A stretch of 21,141 nucleotides of DNA from an uncultured Clostridia bacterium (GTDB lineage Bacteria; Bacillota_A; Clostridia; TANB77; CAG-508), in the NCBI GenBank assembly GCA_947628465.1, contig CANQZZ010000014.1, forward strand, positions 1 to 21,141, written 5' to 3'. The notes beneath the pieces were generated by a model that was not told the DNA's origin, did not search any database, and saw only the letters and a program-made list of their open reading frames with translations. Made by a program: the position numbers and the translations under genes. Shown here one piece after another: positions 9,032-16,978 of the stretch. The first letter of the stretch is position 1. Every line of letters starts with the position of its first letter.

Positions 9032-11474
9032 CTAAAATTGGTTATATACACTCATTATTTTGTCAATGCTTTTTCCACCAAGAGTTCTTCCTAAACTACT
9101 TCTTACATCATCTTCTTTTAATTTATCACGTTCTGCTCTTTGACGTAGTTGTTGTATCCTAATAATTTCATCTTGATTAAATCCTGGATTTTTCAATTGT
9201 ACATTTAATGCTTTTTGGATATCAGCTGAACTTGTTATTCCTTTATCATGGAAATGCCTTATCATTGCATCTCTTTCATTTCTTGGTATATTTAACTGAT
9301 TACATACTTTATTAAAATCATGATTATTTCTTAGTTCTTTTATTGAATTTCTTGTGTTAAATTCATCTGTTCCAAGTGAACCTTCTAGATAATTGTTTCC
9401 TATGAATTTTCCAGCTTGTGCTCCTTTACCTGTTGCTGTATCTCCTAAGTAATTTGCACCTAAGTATCCTGCTCCTGCTCCTGCTGCTCCATATTTAAGT
9501 GCATTTCCTAAATCTCCTGTTGCAACTCCTGCTGCAAATCCTACTGTTCCAAGTGCTGCTGCTCCTGCTGCTCCTATTAATCCTTTTCTTGTAAATCTTC
9601 CTGCTGATTTTGCTGCATTTTTTATATTTCTTTTATTGAATATATTTCCTCCAACATTTTTAAGTCCATTTATCCTGCTTCGATTACCAGTGGCACTTGC
9701 TCCAGATATTCCAGATGCTCTACCTCCTGATGTTCCTGTTCTTGCTCCAGATGCTCCTCCTGCTCCAGCAATATATCTTGGGGTGCTTCCACCGCTTCCT
9801 CCGTCAGAACCGCCAGAACCACCAGATCCGCCAGAACCTCCTGAACCACCTGATCCTGCTGCTCGTTTTCCACTTCTTACACCCATCTTATTTATAGCAT
9901 TCATAATTAATGCTCCACCAGCTGCAGCACCAAATTGACCTGCAGAAGATGCCTTGTCAAATCCAAACATCTTTCTAAAGAACTTCTCTGCTGGTAGTAA
10001 AAATCCTATTGCTACAATTGCATATAACGGGTTTTCATTTACAAGTTCAGACGCTGATTTTACAAACATATAATATAATAGTAAATGCATAGGTTGAAGT
10101 AACGCATTAAATAGATATTCTCTAAACCACGTTGTAAATGCTTGCGCTTGTCCATCTTTTATTTTATCCAATGGATATGTTAAAGCAATAAGTGGTGCTA
10201 TCATTGTAAAGAATGCTAAATATACTACCCTCTTTAAATATTGTATAGTAAATAAAACAGTATATATTACTAAAACGATATATAAGATTAATGAGCCAAA
10301 TATTTGAGAAAAGTCAGCATCGTCTGAGTTAACATCTTGTAAATCGTTTCTTATTCTACTCATTAAAACATCTTGTCCCTGTGATCCAACTACTTTTGCT
10401 CCTAATACATCAGTTATTTTTTGCGTTATTTCTGTCATAAATAGCATCAAATATTGTAAAATAAATAATATGCATATTGCAGCAAGCCAATCTCCAATCA
10501 TTTTTTTGTATTTTGCTTTTTCTTGTCCTGTACTACTTATTATTATTCTTATTCCTATATATACAAGTACTGATAATAATCCTACTAATGATATTGCTCT
10601 TAATGCTTTATACCATGTTGCTACTGTATCTTGAAGTAAATATGCAGAACTCTCATATGTTGAAGTAATAGTTTTTTGATGAACTTTATATATCGTATAT
10701 GTATAGTCATTAGTAAACAAACTATCCCAAGCATCCATAAAGATAGGAAAACCAACAAAGGCTCCTGCACCAAAAGTATAAAAACCAGCCAATGCTCCAA
10801 CAGCTATTCCACCTGCTGCTTCTAATATACGGTATATCCAGTCAAATACTCCTGGATCTTTTTTTGAAGTAGTTGCAACATATGTAACATAATCATCTGG
10901 ATTTGTCCAAGTAATCATACTAACATCTTCATTAACATAGAACATTCCAACAAAAAATCTATCATTAACATCTTGAACTGTACTTTGTGAAGCATTTGAC
11001 TCATTCATTCCATATTTTGCAGCTTCAGATTTAAATCCTTCAGCCGTTAAATTTTCACCTATTACTTCAAATCCATTTTCCCATTCTCCATTTGGACCTT
11101 CATCTGCTACTTTCATAGTAATTTTTTGGTCATTTGGCAAATTTGCAGTCCTAGTTGCATTAATGAAATTAATCTTTAATGCAGGTACCCTGCCAGAAAA
11201 TATCACTCCTGGTGAATAGAATATATTATATACATTACCGTTTGTTATCAGTATCAGGGAGTGATGAGTGTATTTCACCACTTCCTATAAAATATTTTTG
11301 CAAAGTGCTTATTACTAAGTCACCAAGTGACGCTAAAAGCTGAGATATTGGTGTAAATAATACTCCTCCAAAATCCGCCTGAGAAATTGTTGGTGATATA
11401 AAGTTAAATGACATTACCAATAATACTGCAATTATCACTTTTTTTGTGATACTTTTGTTTGTAAAAAATTCCAT
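9032..11474 (-). CDS. VirB6/TrbL-like polytopic T4SS channel protein, needs one +1 shift
   Basis: Read with a +1 shift at 11237-11240 this gives 813 residues: 78 from the first frame and 735 from the second. The first frame supplies a signal-type hydrophobic segment (about residues 12-33) and would end one codon after the shift point, where CGG is followed directly by TAA. The second frame carries at least six membrane segments in the central third, with K-R-V-V-Y-L-A-F-F-T-M-I-A-P-L-I-A-L-T typical of the TrbL/VirB6 families of Gram-positive conjugation systems. A Gly/Ser tract and an Ala/Gly-rich hydrophobic stretch follow, then a charged cytoplasmic-looking tail. An ATG at 11281 could start the second frame alone, but it lies inside the first frame's coding region, has no good ribosome site and would remove the signal segment. 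The shifted reading is preferred. The gene follows virB4 by 27 bases. Confidence 0.88.
9785..9856 (-). repeat. Gly-Gly-Ser tandem repeat tract inside the VirB6-like gene
   Basis: The tract encodes about eight near-perfect G-G-S triplets (one with an inserted Asp) as a flexible linker after the last membrane segment. GC content is well above its surroundings because of GGN codons. Several GGC-GGA pairs create CGGA out of frame, and these do not disrupt reading. Repeat number may vary between strains by slippage. Confidence 0.85.
11237..11240 (-). other. CGGT +1 frameshift site in the VirB6-like gene (CGG directly before UAA)
   Basis: The first frame reads AAC AAA CGG TAA. Skipping one base gives GGT AAT GTA, which joins the signal-segment frame to the polytopic frame. 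It is the only one of the eight sites followed by T rather than A, and the only one where the very next zero-frame codon is a stop. Confidence 0.75.
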
Positions 11475-11501
11475 AATCTTTTACCTTTTCCTTTCATTTA
11501 G

Positions 11502-13466
11502 CTATCCTTCGTTTCTTTTAACTAACTTATTTAAGTTTGTTTCAACAAATTCAAATTCTTTTTTCGTTGGTGTTATTTGAAGTATTGCTGTATCTGATCC
11601 TACTTTTAATAGTCCTTCACCTATTAGACAAGTTACTAAGAAACTTGCTTCACCTTCGCTTAATTTAAATACTTCTTTTAAATAATTTATTTCTGATTTA
11701 TCTTGTGCTAAAAATAATTTTGTATCTGATGATGTTAAAACTGCTTGTGCTTCTGGATTCTCATAAAAGTCTTGGAATCTTTGTGAAATTATTGCAAGAG
11801 ATACATTTCTTTTTCTAGCACGTCTTGCCATTTTATTTAAAAATTCTACTGCCTCAGGGTAAGGAAGAAGCATCCATGCCTCGTCTACTAAAACCCTTTT
11901 CTTTGTAGCTTTTTCTCTGTCTTCACTATTTTTCTTAACATATTTTTCCCAAATCCAAGAAAGTAGAACTTGCTGAGCAAGTGGTCTTGCAAATCTTTCT
12001 TCCAATTGAGATATATCTAAGTTTATAAATGGTGCTCCATCTAATAATTCAAATGTAGATTGTCCATCAAAATATGCCATTTGTCCATTACATTCTCTTA
12101 CATATTGTTTCATAACTTTTATTAAGTAACTATAATGGAATTGATAGTTAGAATCATCATTTTCTTTGGCTTTTTCTACTAATGTTTTATACCATGAACC
12201 TATAGTAGGCATTTCTTTTTTTGCTTTATATAGAGCATCCCTTCTATAATTGCTATTAGATGCTTCGTATAAACTATTTGGGTCACTGGTAATTCCTATC
12301 TTTGCATATTCTTCTGCAACTGTTTCTGCAATAATTTGCTTTGTAAGTTCGTTTACTTCTTGACTTCTTGTGCTACCTCTTGCCATTGTAAGTAAAGCTT
12401 GAGTTACATCCTCTACTTTGTTTTCTACATTTAAAACTAATCTTTCTTTTCCTGTTATTTCATCTTTTATTTTTTCTGGTTCTATATCAAATATATTTAT
12501 TATTGTTTTTGATGTTGGTCCGAAGGACTACATTTATTCCTCCGAAGAGCATCTGCAACAGCAGAATATTCACCTTCTGCATCTAGTGCCAAACTTTCTA
12601 TTCCCATAAGTACAGATGATCTTGAAATAAGTGTTTTCATTGTAACAGATTTTCCAGCACCAGATTTTGCAAATATAACCATGTTATAATTTGTAAGTGA
12701 TGGATGGAAATTATCAAAAAGGATAGGTACACCTGTTTGTTTATTAAATCCTAAAGGTATTCCGGCTTAAATGTCCTACTTCAGATGTTGTAAATGGAAA
12801 TACTGTTGCCATAGAATTACGGTCAAATGTATGGCTTTTATTTATGCTGTTTCTCATTAAAGGTACATTTGACTTAAATGCTTCTTCTTGAATTGCCCAT
12901 GCTGATTTTATACCTACTAAATTCTTTGACATTTCTGTTGCAAGCATTTTTGAATATGCATCTAATGTTTGCAAATTGTATGCAAATAATGTTGCTACAA
13001 TCGTTGCTTCATATAATTTATTAAATCCTGCAGCTATTTCGTCTCTTAACTCCTCAGCTTCTACTCTTTTTTGTGTAATAATACTTTCTCTGTTTATATT
13101 TCCTCTATCTGCTGCAACAATTCTTTCTGTTTCTAATTGATTAATAGTTCTATTTAATTCAGTTTGTGACCTTGACTCTGGTATTGGATTAATATATATT
13201 GATGTATTTATATCTCCAAACAGATACATATCTCTAAATAATTCTGGAAATGTACACATACGAGGAAGACTTGATACAAAAAAGCTTCTTGCATATCTTG
13301 TTGTGTCTGATATAATCTCTAAATGGTCTATGTTAGATGCATCAATTCCAGATGGAGCTATTAATTCTTTTATAGTTTTCTTTTTTAATATTTCTAACTC
13401 TGGTTCTTTTTCTTGCATAAGCTCAAGCATTTTTTCTTGTTCTTGTAGTTTTTTCTTTTTTGACAT
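11502..13466 (-). CDS. VirB4/TraE-family T4SS ATPase, needs three +1 shifts
   Basis: VirB4 is the cytoplasmic ATPase that powers assembly and transport. With +1 shifts at 12761-12764, 12541-12544 and 12519-12522, the four segments (234, 73, 7 and 339 residues) give one 653-residue protein, the usual length for the family. The N-terminal VirB4 domain includes A-R-S-F-F-V-S-S-L-P-R. Walker A (A-K-S-G-A-G-K-S) is at about 266-273. Walker B (V-L-V-D-E-A-W-M-L-L) has Asp-Glu at about 527-528, followed by the typical R-K-R-N-V-S-L-A-I-I-S-Q-R. Every junction restores conserved sequence, for example V-A-D-A-L-G-G-I-N-V-V-L-G-P. The start at 13466 has GGAGG at good spacing and overlaps the upstream gene by 44 bases, implying translational coupling. 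Without shifts no segment holds both Walker motifs, so no active ATPase would be made. Confidence 0.92.
12519..12522 (-). other. CGGA +1 frameshift site, third in virB4
   Basis: In the frame set by the preceding shift the codons are GTA GTC CTT CGG ACC. Skipping the C gives GGA CCA ACA and leads into the long C-terminal segment with Walker B. Without it the frame ends at a TGA about 30 bases on. Confidence 0.85.
12541..12544 (-). other. CGGA +1 frameshift site, second in virB4
   Basis: The codons are GAT GCT CTT CGG AGG AAT. Skipping the C gives GGA GGA ATA, the L-G-G-I sequence expected after the Walker A region of VirB4. Only seven codons are read in this frame before the next site. Confidence 0.85.
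12761..12764 (-). other. CGGA +1 frameshift site, first in virB4
   Basis: The codons are CAT TTA AGC CGG AAT. Skipping one C gives GGA ATA CCT TTA GGA, i.e. G-I-P-L-G-F-N, the strand and turn just ahead of Walker A in VirB4 proteins. The unshifted frame ends five codons after the CGG. Confidence 0.85.
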
Positions 13467-14625
13467 TCAAATCAGCCTCCTCTTCTTCTTTTGTATTTTC
13501 ATCTTTTATTCTTTTTATAGCTTCTTTAGCAACATCTTTTCCTATATAGTTTTTATTTTCTTTAATTATCAATGTAGCTAATTCATCTACTAACTCATCA
13601 AAACTTTGCTCTTTTTTCTCAACTGCTTTTTGTTTTTCTGATTTTATTTCATTTACTTTTTGTCTTGCTAATTCTAACGCTTTTACTTCTACCTGTCTGT
13701 TTATGGCTTCCATTTTCTTATCAAGCACATCTGGTGCTGTAGAATAAAGTTCACCATATTCTGCATTAATTGCTTTATCTATTCCATAAGTTTCTGATTC
13801 ATCTCTGTTATATGCTACATATAAAAGTTCTGCTAAATCATTTGAATCCATAACTCTACATTTCATGCTACATGCAAATAATGTTCTTACTATTGATTGT
13901 GCTCTTGTATATAATTCAGAAAATACCATACTCTTTTTTTCTTCTTCATCTAAAAAGTTGTTTCCAAGTTCTGATGTATAATATGGAATTATTATGTAAT
14001 AATGTTTTCTAAGTACATTTTTATTTAAACTCATATTTTCTATATTTGCTACTACATCAGTACCATAATCATATAGATTTTGTTGTCTTGCTATTTCAAG
14101 TTTTACTTCTTGTAAATCTCTTGAATCATAGCCACCATCTTGTAACATTTTATTATATCTATTTTTATTTTTTTCTAATTCTTCTTTTATTGCATTCATT
14201 TTTTTATTATAGTTTTCTATGCTAGAACTAATATTTATTGTTCTTGTCTGGGTATAGATTTGTATTGGATGTCTTAGTGTATTTAAGAATTGTATAAATC
14301 CTTGCTCTACTGCATTTTTTTCTAATTCTGACATTAAATCATAATTTATACCTTCACATTCAATTCCCATTAAATATCTTTGTCCATTGTTTTGAACAAT
14401 CATATTATCTTCAATTTTATCAAATTCCATAAAATCAAATACTGAAAGTTTAGTATATGATTTTGCTGCGCTACTTGTTTTAGTTTCTTTTGCATCTTTG
14501 CTATCACTATTTTTATTTGAGTCCTTCTTACTTTTTACAGACATTTGCCAATATATAAATCCTAAAGCTAATATGGCAAAGAATAAAATTACTACTGCTA
14601 TTGTTAATATTTGCATTGTATCCAT
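13423..14625 (-). CDS. TraC-like T4SS membrane protein (VirB4 N-terminal-like domain)
   Basis: A 400-residue protein with one N-terminal membrane helix (about residues 5-27), a Lys/Ser-rich linker and a domain beginning K-L-S-V-F-D-F-M-E-F-D-K-I. That domain, including Q-R-Y-L-M-G-I-E-C-E-G-I-N-Y-D-L-M-S and the F-L-N-T-L-R-H-P-I-Q-I-Y stretch, resembles the TraC-like or VirB4 N-terminal domains of Gram-positive conjugation systems. It lacks Walker motifs. Residues about 120-170 and 305-400 are charged and predicted coiled-coil. In related loci a similar protein commonly sits between prgI and virB4, as here. It starts at the stop of prgI (one-base overlap, GGAGGG site) and overlaps virB4 by 44 bases. 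It probably forms the membrane platform for VirB4; that role is inferred from position. The frame is intact. Confidence 0.78.
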   Translation of the reverse strand: MDTMQILTIAVVILFFAILALGFIYWQMSVKSKKDSNKNSDSKDAKETKTSSAAKSYTKLSVFDFMEFDKIEDNMIVQNNGQRYLMGIECEGINYDLMSELEKNAVEQGFIQFLNTLRHPIQIYTQTRTINISSSIENYNKKMNAIKEELEKNKNRYNKMLQDGGYDSRDLQEVKLEIARQQNLYDYGTDVVANIENMSLNKNVLRKHYYIIIPYYTSELGNNFLDEEEKKSMVFSELYTRAQSIVRTLFACSMKCRVMDSNDLAELLYVAYNRDESETYGIDKAINAEYGELYSTAPDVLDKKMEAINRQVEVKALELARQKVNEIKSEKQKAVEKKEQSFDELVDELATLIIKENKNYIGKDVAKEAIKRIKDENTKEEEEADLNVKKEKTTRTRKNA

Positions 14626-14967
14626 TATTTTTTACCCTCCTTAGTATATAAATAAATTCTATTTTTCTTTTGTTTAAATTTTATATATCTTAGTATTACT
14701 TCATCTATATTTTCACCACTTGCTTTTTTTGTAATTTCAAAAGTGCTACTTTCTGGAACTTTAAATGTTCCAATTGTAAATCCTATTAATGCTAATAATA
14801 TTGTGATTCCTATTCCTACATAATTTAGTTTCATTAAAGAAAATATGTAATAAAATATTAATCCAAGCATTCCTCCTACTACTGTGTATATTAAAGCCTT
14901 AGTAGAAAATATAGCTAAAATTCTTCCGTTCCCCTTTTACATTTCTTGGTATACTATGTGTAGCCAC
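14625..14967 (-). CDS. prgI: PrgI-family (VirB3-like) T4SS inner-membrane protein, needs one +1 shift
   Basis: Read with a +1 shift at 14925-14928, this is a 113-residue protein. The first 13 residues (M-A-T-H-S-I-P-R-N-V-K-G-E) come from a GTG start at 14967, 8 bases after AAGGAGG. After the shift come G-R-I-L-A-I-F-S-T-K-A-L-I-Y, two membrane helices (about 25-45 and 50-70) and a soluble tail with F-K-V-P-E-S and a final I-Y-L-Y. The N-terminal pattern, basic peptide, G-E-G-R then helices, is what I expect of the PrgI family in gut clostridia. A start at an internal ATG (14870) would lose the conserved N-terminus and has no better site. A competing ATG two bases upstream of the GTG opens only a 10-codon frame. 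PrgI/VirB3 proteins partner with VirB4. It is the first gene of the core operon. Confidence 0.85.
14925..14928 (-). other. CGGA +1 frameshift site in prgI
   Basis: The codons are AAA GGG GAA CGG AAG AAT. Skipping the C gives GGA AGA ATT TTA, the G-E-G-R-I-L sequence. The shift comes only 13 codons after the start, so nearly the whole protein depends on it. Confidence 0.82.
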
Positions 14968-15026
14968 ATTACATTCCTCCTTTGTAGTATCATTTGTGCA
15001 TAATTTACCTACTTATCCTTATATTT

Positions 15027-15055
15027 ATTATACCAAATTTATGTAGTTTTTGGAA
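15027..15055 (-). promoter_or_regulatory. Promoter candidate for the T4SS core operon
   Basis: On the minus strand an extended -10, TGGTATAAT (TATAAT at 15032-15027), lies about 60 bases before the prgI start. At 17-base spacing the -35 is poor (TTCCAA at 15055-15050), so the extended -10 is the main support. It sits just after the terminator of the pilin operon, so the core genes can be transcribed separately from the pilins. Confidence 0.6.
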
Positions 15056-15114
15056 GATATTTTAGCAAAAAACATATATATTTCACATATTTGTAATGTT
15101 TTTGTCATATAAAG

Positions 15115-15146
15115 AAAGAAAGACGTACTCTTGCACGTCTTTCTTT
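15115..15146 (-). terminator. Intrinsic terminator of the pilin operon
   Basis: A perfect 12-bp inverted repeat (15115-15126 with 15135-15146) around an 8-base loop, 18 bases after the last pilin stop. On the minus strand it is followed by a T-rich run (TTTCTTTAT). It separates the five pilin genes from the T4SS core, though read-through is possible. Confidence 0.8.
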
Positions 15147-15163
15147 ATTAATATTTAATAATA

Positions 15164-15511
15164 TTAAAGTCCTTGAGCCCAACTGTAAACCATATCTGCT
15201 AGGTTTGTTGCTGCAAATATTAATATTGCACCAATGAAATATGGGAATAATGTTTTCTTGTATTCTGCTTTTTCTTCTGCACTTCCCATCATGTATTTAA
15301 TACCTAGTACTATTAACATACCTACAGATACTATTGTTCCTACTACTCTGATTATACCAAGTATTCTATTTCCTATATTTGTTACATTTTCTGTATTACT
15401 TGTGTTAATGTTAACTGTTTCAGATGGTGATGCTGCAAATACTGATGTTGATACTAATATAATTGCTAAGACCATTAATAATATAGAAACTATTTTTATA
15501 CTTTTTTTCAT
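15164..15511 (-). CDS. VirB2/TrbC-type pilin, fifth of five tandem copies
   Basis: A 115-residue pilin-like protein: signal peptide (about residues 1-27, ending V-F-A-A), a short Asn/Thr-rich mature N-terminus, then two membrane helices separated by a small cytoplasmic basic loop. The motif G-I-I-R-V-V-G-T-I-V-S-V-G-M-L-I-V-L-G-I-K-Y and the loop G-S-A-E-E-K-A-E-Y-K-K-T-L-F-P-Y-F-I-G-A are shared with three neighbouring copies. VirB2/TrbC subunits polymerise into the extracellular T4SS pilus. The gene lies 83 bases after the previous copy and is followed by a strong terminator. It has an AAGGAGG site. The small variable segment that follows the signal peptide is the part that differs most between copies. 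Confidence 0.88.
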   Translation of the reverse strand: MKKSIKIVSILLMVLAIILVSTSVFAASPSETVNINTSNTENVTNIGNRILGIIRVVGTIVSVGMLIVLGIKYMMGSAEEKAEYKKTLFPYFIGAILIFAATNLADMVYSWAQGL

Positions 15512-15594
15512 GGTTTTTTCCTCCTTATTCTTATTATTTATATTATATAATAAATTTCTTGATCTTTCAAGAAAACTTTAAAAACTTAATTATT

Positions 15595-15966
15595 TTATAG
15601 TGCACTTGCCCAAGTATAAATTATTTGTGTTAAATTTGATGCTGCAAATATTAATACTGCACCAATGAAATATGGAAACATTGTTTTTTTATAGTCTGCT
15701 CTTTCTTCTGCACTTCCCATCATGTATTTAATACCTATTACTATTAACATTCCTACTGCTACTATTGTTCCTACTACTTGTATTATTCCTACTATTTTTC
15801 CGCCTACTGTTTTTACATTGTCTGTTCCAGTTCCATTTGTGTCAATATATTTCCCATCTTTAAAATCTTTAGGTGTGAAATCTTTTCCAAAACTAATTGT
15901 TGAAAATACTAGTAAAGTTACAACTAATAATATTGATATAACTGATAATATTTTTTTGGTTTTCAT
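15595..15966 (-). CDS. VirB2/TrbC-type pilin, fourth of five tandem copies
   Basis: A 123-residue relative of the neighbouring pilins. The signal peptide spans about 1-27 and the variable mature N-terminus is rich in Asp, Gly and Lys. Two helices hold the conserved G-G-K-I-V-G-I-I-Q-V-V-G-T-I-V-A-V-G-M-L-I and the loop G-S-A-E-E-R-A-D-Y-K-K-T-M-F-P-Y-F-I-G-A. With the copies at 15164 and 15983 it forms the most similar subgroup, pointing to local duplication. The start has AGAGGTGA upstream. It lies 16 bases after the preceding copy. No cysteine or sorting signal is seen, so assembly is expected to follow the T4SS route rather than sortase. Confidence 0.88.
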   Translation of the reverse strand: MKTKKILSVISILLVVTLLVFSTISFGKDFTPKDFKDGKYIDTNGTGTDNVKTVGGKIVGIIQVVGTIVAVGMLIVIGIKYMMGSAEERADYKKTMFPYFIGAVLIFAASNLTQIIYTWASAL

Positions 15967-15982
15967 AAAATCACCTCTTTAT

Positions 15983-16342
15983 TTATAAATTTTTTGACCA
16001 CTCATATATTATTTGTGTTATGTTTGAGAATCCAAATATTAATATTGCTCCTATAAAGTATGGCATCATTGTTTTTCTGTATTCTGCTTTTTGGTCTGCA
16101 CTTCCTAAAACATATTTTATTCCAAGAAATATTAGCATACCTACTGCTACTATTGTTCCTACTATTTGTATTATTCCTACTATTTTTCCACCTTGCGTTT
16201 TTAATTCCTCTGCGCCTTGTCCACTTGAACTTATTGAACCCTCAAAAGTATCAACTAATGTAGCAAATACATTATTTGATAGTACAAAGAATATTAATAT
16301 AAAACATATTACAAAAATTAATATACATTTTTTGGTGTTCAT
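15983..16342 (-). CDS. VirB2/TrbC-type pilin, third of five tandem copies
   Basis: A 119-residue pilin-like protein. I use the ATG at 16342, 7 bases after AAAAGGGG, rather than an upstream TTG. The signal segment spans about 1-27. The mature N-terminus differs from the other copies (S-S-S-G-Q-G-A-E-E-L-K), then the shared G-G-K-I-V-G-I-I-Q-I-V-G-T-I-V-A-V-G-M-L-I helix, the loop G-S-A-D-Q-K-A-E-Y-R-K-T-M-M-P-Y-F-I-G-A and a second helix ending I-I-Y-E-W. The short spacing on both sides shows it belongs to the five-gene pilin operon. It has the same predicted topology and role as its neighbours, and there is no in-frame CGG. Confidence 0.87.
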   Translation of the reverse strand: MNTKKCILIFVICFILIFFVLSNNVFATLVDTFEGSISSSGQGAEELKTQGGKIVGIIQIVGTIVAVGMLIFLGIKYVLGSADQKAEYRKTMMPYFIGAILIFGFSNITQIIYEWSKNL

Positions 16343-16374
16343 ATACAATCCCCTTTTATGATACTTTTTTAATT

Positions 16375-16959
16375 TTAATTTACTTCAGTAGCTCCTGTTA
16401 TTGTTCCTCCATCTACTATTTGTTTTCCGCAATTTGGACAATTGAAATCTCTTCCTCCAGTAATAACTCCTGCAGGAATGCTAGAAATATTTTTTCCACA
16501 ATAATTGCATCTATATCCTTTAAGTCCAGGAGTAGGACTACTACTAGTTCCAGATGAACTTATGCTACTTTCTGCATCATTTCCTATATTAACTACTATT
16601 TTCCATATTGTAAAAGATCCAAATACTACAATACAGCCTATAACATATGGAATTAATGCTTCTTTTACTTTTGCCTTTTCGCCTGCACTTGCTGCCATAA
16701 ATTGAATACCTAATATCATCCCTATTATAACAGCAACCATAATTCCTATTCCAAGCAAAATATTATATATATAATCTGATGTTCCCTCTAATTTGCCTGT
16801 TTCTAGTGTTTCACTTATATCGTCTCCATGTTGCAGAAAAGATTTTCCATCTGAAAAAATATTTCCTAATGCATGAGATGTAGGTAAGCAAAATGTTGCT
16901 GATACTATTGTTATTAATATAGTACATATAATAAATTTAATAGATATACTTTTGCTCAT
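16375..16959 (-). CDS. Divergent VirB2-like pilin with a C-terminal zinc-ribbon-like domain, second of five
   Basis: A 194-residue protein, about 70 residues longer than its neighbours. The signal peptide covers about 1-30. Two helices at about 65-90 and 100-124 flank a basic loop (A-G-E-K-A-K-V-K-E-A-L-I-P-Y-V-I-G), aligning with the pilin core of the other copies. After a Ser/Thr linker, residues 150-180 hold two C-x2-C pairs (Cys151, Cys154, Cys174, Cys177) in a rubredoxin or zinc-ribbon pattern. By pilin topology this tail would face outside the membrane, which is unusual for a zinc ribbon. It might be a minor or base pilin, a cap, or an adaptor to VirB4-like parts if the topology is inverted. 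The start at 16959 has a GAGGTGA site and lies 19 bases after the first copy. Confidence 0.78.
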   Translation of the reverse strand: MSKSISIKFIICTILITIVSATFCLPTSHALGNIFSDGKSFLQHGDDISETLETGKLEGTSDYIYNILLGIGIMVAVIIGMILGIQFMAASAGEKAKVKEALIPYVIGCIVVFGSFTIWKIVVNIGNDAESSISSSGTSSSPTPGLKGYRCNYCGKNISSIPAGVITGGRDFNCPNCGKQIVDGGTITGATEVN

Positions 16960-16978
16960 CTTAATATCACCTCTTCAT

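Noticed and set aside
9636..9938. Proline-rich plus-strand reading frame (100 codons) opposite the virB6-like gene
   Set aside because: It is the antisense of the Gly-Gly-Ser repeat and an Ala/Gly-rich segment, has no ribosome site and overlaps a well-supported membrane protein.
9032..11281. A separate gene starting at the ATG at 11281 (M-V-K-Y-T-H-H-S)
   Set aside because: Its first 14 residues are the out-of-frame copy of the preceding reading frame, no good ribosome site precedes it, and the +1 join gives a signal segment and a natural continuation.
13423..13466. Programmed -1 frameshift fusing the TraC-like protein to VirB4 at the A-AAA-AAG run
   Set aside because: A -1 shift would enter the wrong frame; virB4 is in the +1 frame and has its own GGAGG-ATG, so a simple coupled overlap explains it.
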